Shown one piece after another: positions 11,350-12,156 of a DNA stretch of 12,156 nt. Position numbers and translations under genes: made by a program. The notes below the pieces were generated by a model that was not told where the DNA came from, made no database searches, and saw only the letters and a list, made by a program, of their open reading frames with translations. The DNA lies in contig JAQGNC010000652.1 in the NCBI GenBank assembly GCA_028292065.1, positions 1 through 12,156 on the forward strand, in the 5' to 3' direction. The DNA is from Betaproteobacteria bacterium (GTDB lineage Bacteria; Pseudomonadota; Gammaproteobacteria; Burkholderiales; SG8-41). Position 1 is the stretch's first letter; each line of letters begins with the position of its first letter.

Positions 11350-12156
11350 ATGTTCAATAAAGTTGTGGTGGCGAACCGCGGCGCAATAGCCGCGCGGGTG
11401 CTGCGCGCGCTCAGCGCAATGCGCATCCACTCGGTCGCGGTGTATTCCGAAGCTGACGCCGGCGCGCCGTATCTGGACATGGCCACCGAGAGCCATGCGA
11501 TCGGCGCTGCGCCTGCGCGCGAAAGCTATCTCAACCAGGACGCGATCCTCGAGGTGCTGAGGAAGTCCCACGCCGACGCGCTGCACCCGGGGTACGGTTT
11601 TCTTTCGGAGAACGCCGCGTTCGCGCAGCGCGTGATCGGCGCGGGTGCGCAGTTCATCGGGCCGTCGCCCCGGTGGATCTCCGCGATGGGCCACAAGACG
11701 CGCGCGCGCGAGCTCGCGGCGCGGCACGGGATGCCGATGTCGGCGGGGTCCGCAGTCCTGCCGGCCGAGCCCGACGCGATCATCAAAGCGGCGCACGCGA
11801 TCGGTTTTCCGGTGCTCGTGAAACCCGCGGGCGGCGGCGGCGGAATCGGCATGCTGCCGGCGCACGATGACGCCCAGTTGCTCGACGCGGTCGAGCGCTC
11901 GCGCTCGATGGCGAGCCGCGGCTTCGGCAGCGCCGAGGTCTATCTCGAGCGCCTGCTCGACAAGCCGCGTCACGTCGAATTCCAGGTGCTCGGCGACCGG
12001 CACGGCGCCGCGGTCCACCTCTTCGAGCGCGACTGCTCGACCCAGCGGCGCCACCAGAAAGTGATCGAGGAGGCGCTCGCGCCGGGACTTTCCCGAATCG
12101 AGGTGAACGCGATCGCCGACACGATCGCCGCGATCATGCGCGACATCGGGTACGAC
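11350..12156 (+). CDS. Acyl-CoA carboxylase biotin carboxylase subunit (3' end outside window)
   Basis: The visible 269 residues are the N-terminal and central parts of a biotin carboxylase, which makes carboxybiotin from ATP and bicarbonate. The biotin carboxylase N-terminal domain (1-112) contains HPGYGFLSEN (79-88). The ATP-grasp part shows MGHKTRA with K116, VKPAGGGGGIGM with K158, YLERLLDKPRHVEFQVLGD (E200, H208) and FERDCSTQRRHQKVIEE with K237. These match the ATP- and metal-binding residues of E. coli AccC. Oddly, the near-invariant ANRGEIA is ANRGAIA (A12), and EEAP is EEAL. Whether it is AccC or a propionyl-, methylcrotonyl- or similar alpha subunit with a fused biotinyl domain depends on the missing C-terminus. 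The ATG at 11350 follows GGGGCGAGG. It is divergent from the GntR regulator and probably controlled by it. Confidence 0.9.
   Translation, partial: MFNKVVVANRGAIAARVLRALSAMRIHSVAVYSEADAGAPYLDMATESHAIGAAPARESYLNQDAILEVLRKSHADALHPGYGFLSENAAFAQRVIGAGAQFIGPSPRWISAMGHKTRARELAARHGMPMSAGSAVLPAEPDAIIKAAHAIGFPVLVKPAGGGGGIGMLPAHDDAQLLDAVERSRSMASRGFGSAEVYLERLLDKPRHVEFQVLGDRHGAAVHLFERDCSTQRRHQKVIEEALAPGLSRIEVNAIADTIAAIMRDIGYD

Noticed and set aside
11236..12054. 272-codon open frame on the minus strand
   Set aside because: It is antisense to the biotin carboxylase, whose catalytic motifs are unmistakable on the plus strand.
1..12156. tRNA, rRNA, riboswitch, insertion sequence or phage genes
   Set aside because: I looked for characteristic motifs (TψC-loop GTTCGA, transposase DDE or HUH patterns, integrase signatures) and saw none; a covariance-model search could still find weak RNA elements.

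Overview
The window is GC-rich, gene-dense bacterial DNA. Codon use, the gene families (DUF3182, DUF4124, DUF4142, a MoxR-type DUF58/VWA pair) and the intergenic palindromes fit a betaproteobacterium, probably near Burkholderiales. That placement is an inference from recognised families; no rRNA or tRNA gene is present. I support 15 protein genes. Two run off the window: the DUF58 gene on the left and a biotin carboxylase on the right. No gene-free stretch exceeds 300 bases; the longest gaps hold palindromic repeats or promoter-like sites.

Left part (1-2718): a DUF58 protein and a BatA-like VWA membrane protein overlap by 4 bases. They are the usual tail of a MoxR-DUF58-VWA operon. Two different inverted-repeat elements follow, then a convergent secreted DUF4124 protein. 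Middle-left (2719-5727): a triple GGGGTC(N)GACCCC-type repeat precedes a translationally coupled pair, a DUF3182 ATP-grasp-like protein and an alpha/beta hydrolase. Next is a secreted DUF4142 protein with a near-perfect sigma-54 promoter and a good intrinsic terminator that lies inside a long inverted-repeat element.

Middle (5831-8592): a DoxX membrane protein and a YfcE-type phosphoesterase are transcribed divergently, and their first possible start codons share one CATG. A secreted SH3-like protein sits 4 bases behind a crotonase-family enzyme. Divergent from the crotonase is a stand-alone 73-residue biotin carrier protein.

Right part (8681-12156): a Crp/Fnr regulator lies among three small genes of unknown function. 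One of these is a 43-residue single-helix protein found by reading the sequence. Two almost identical 14-bp palindromes lie upstream of the flanking small genes and may mark a local regulon. At the far right a GntR/FCD repressor and a biotin carboxylase diverge from a perfect FadR-type palindrome. Biotin carrier, crotonase, GntR repressor and biotin carboxylase together suggest a dispersed acyl-CoA carboxylase/acyl-CoA metabolism module. The carboxyltransferase is not in view and may lie to the right of the window.
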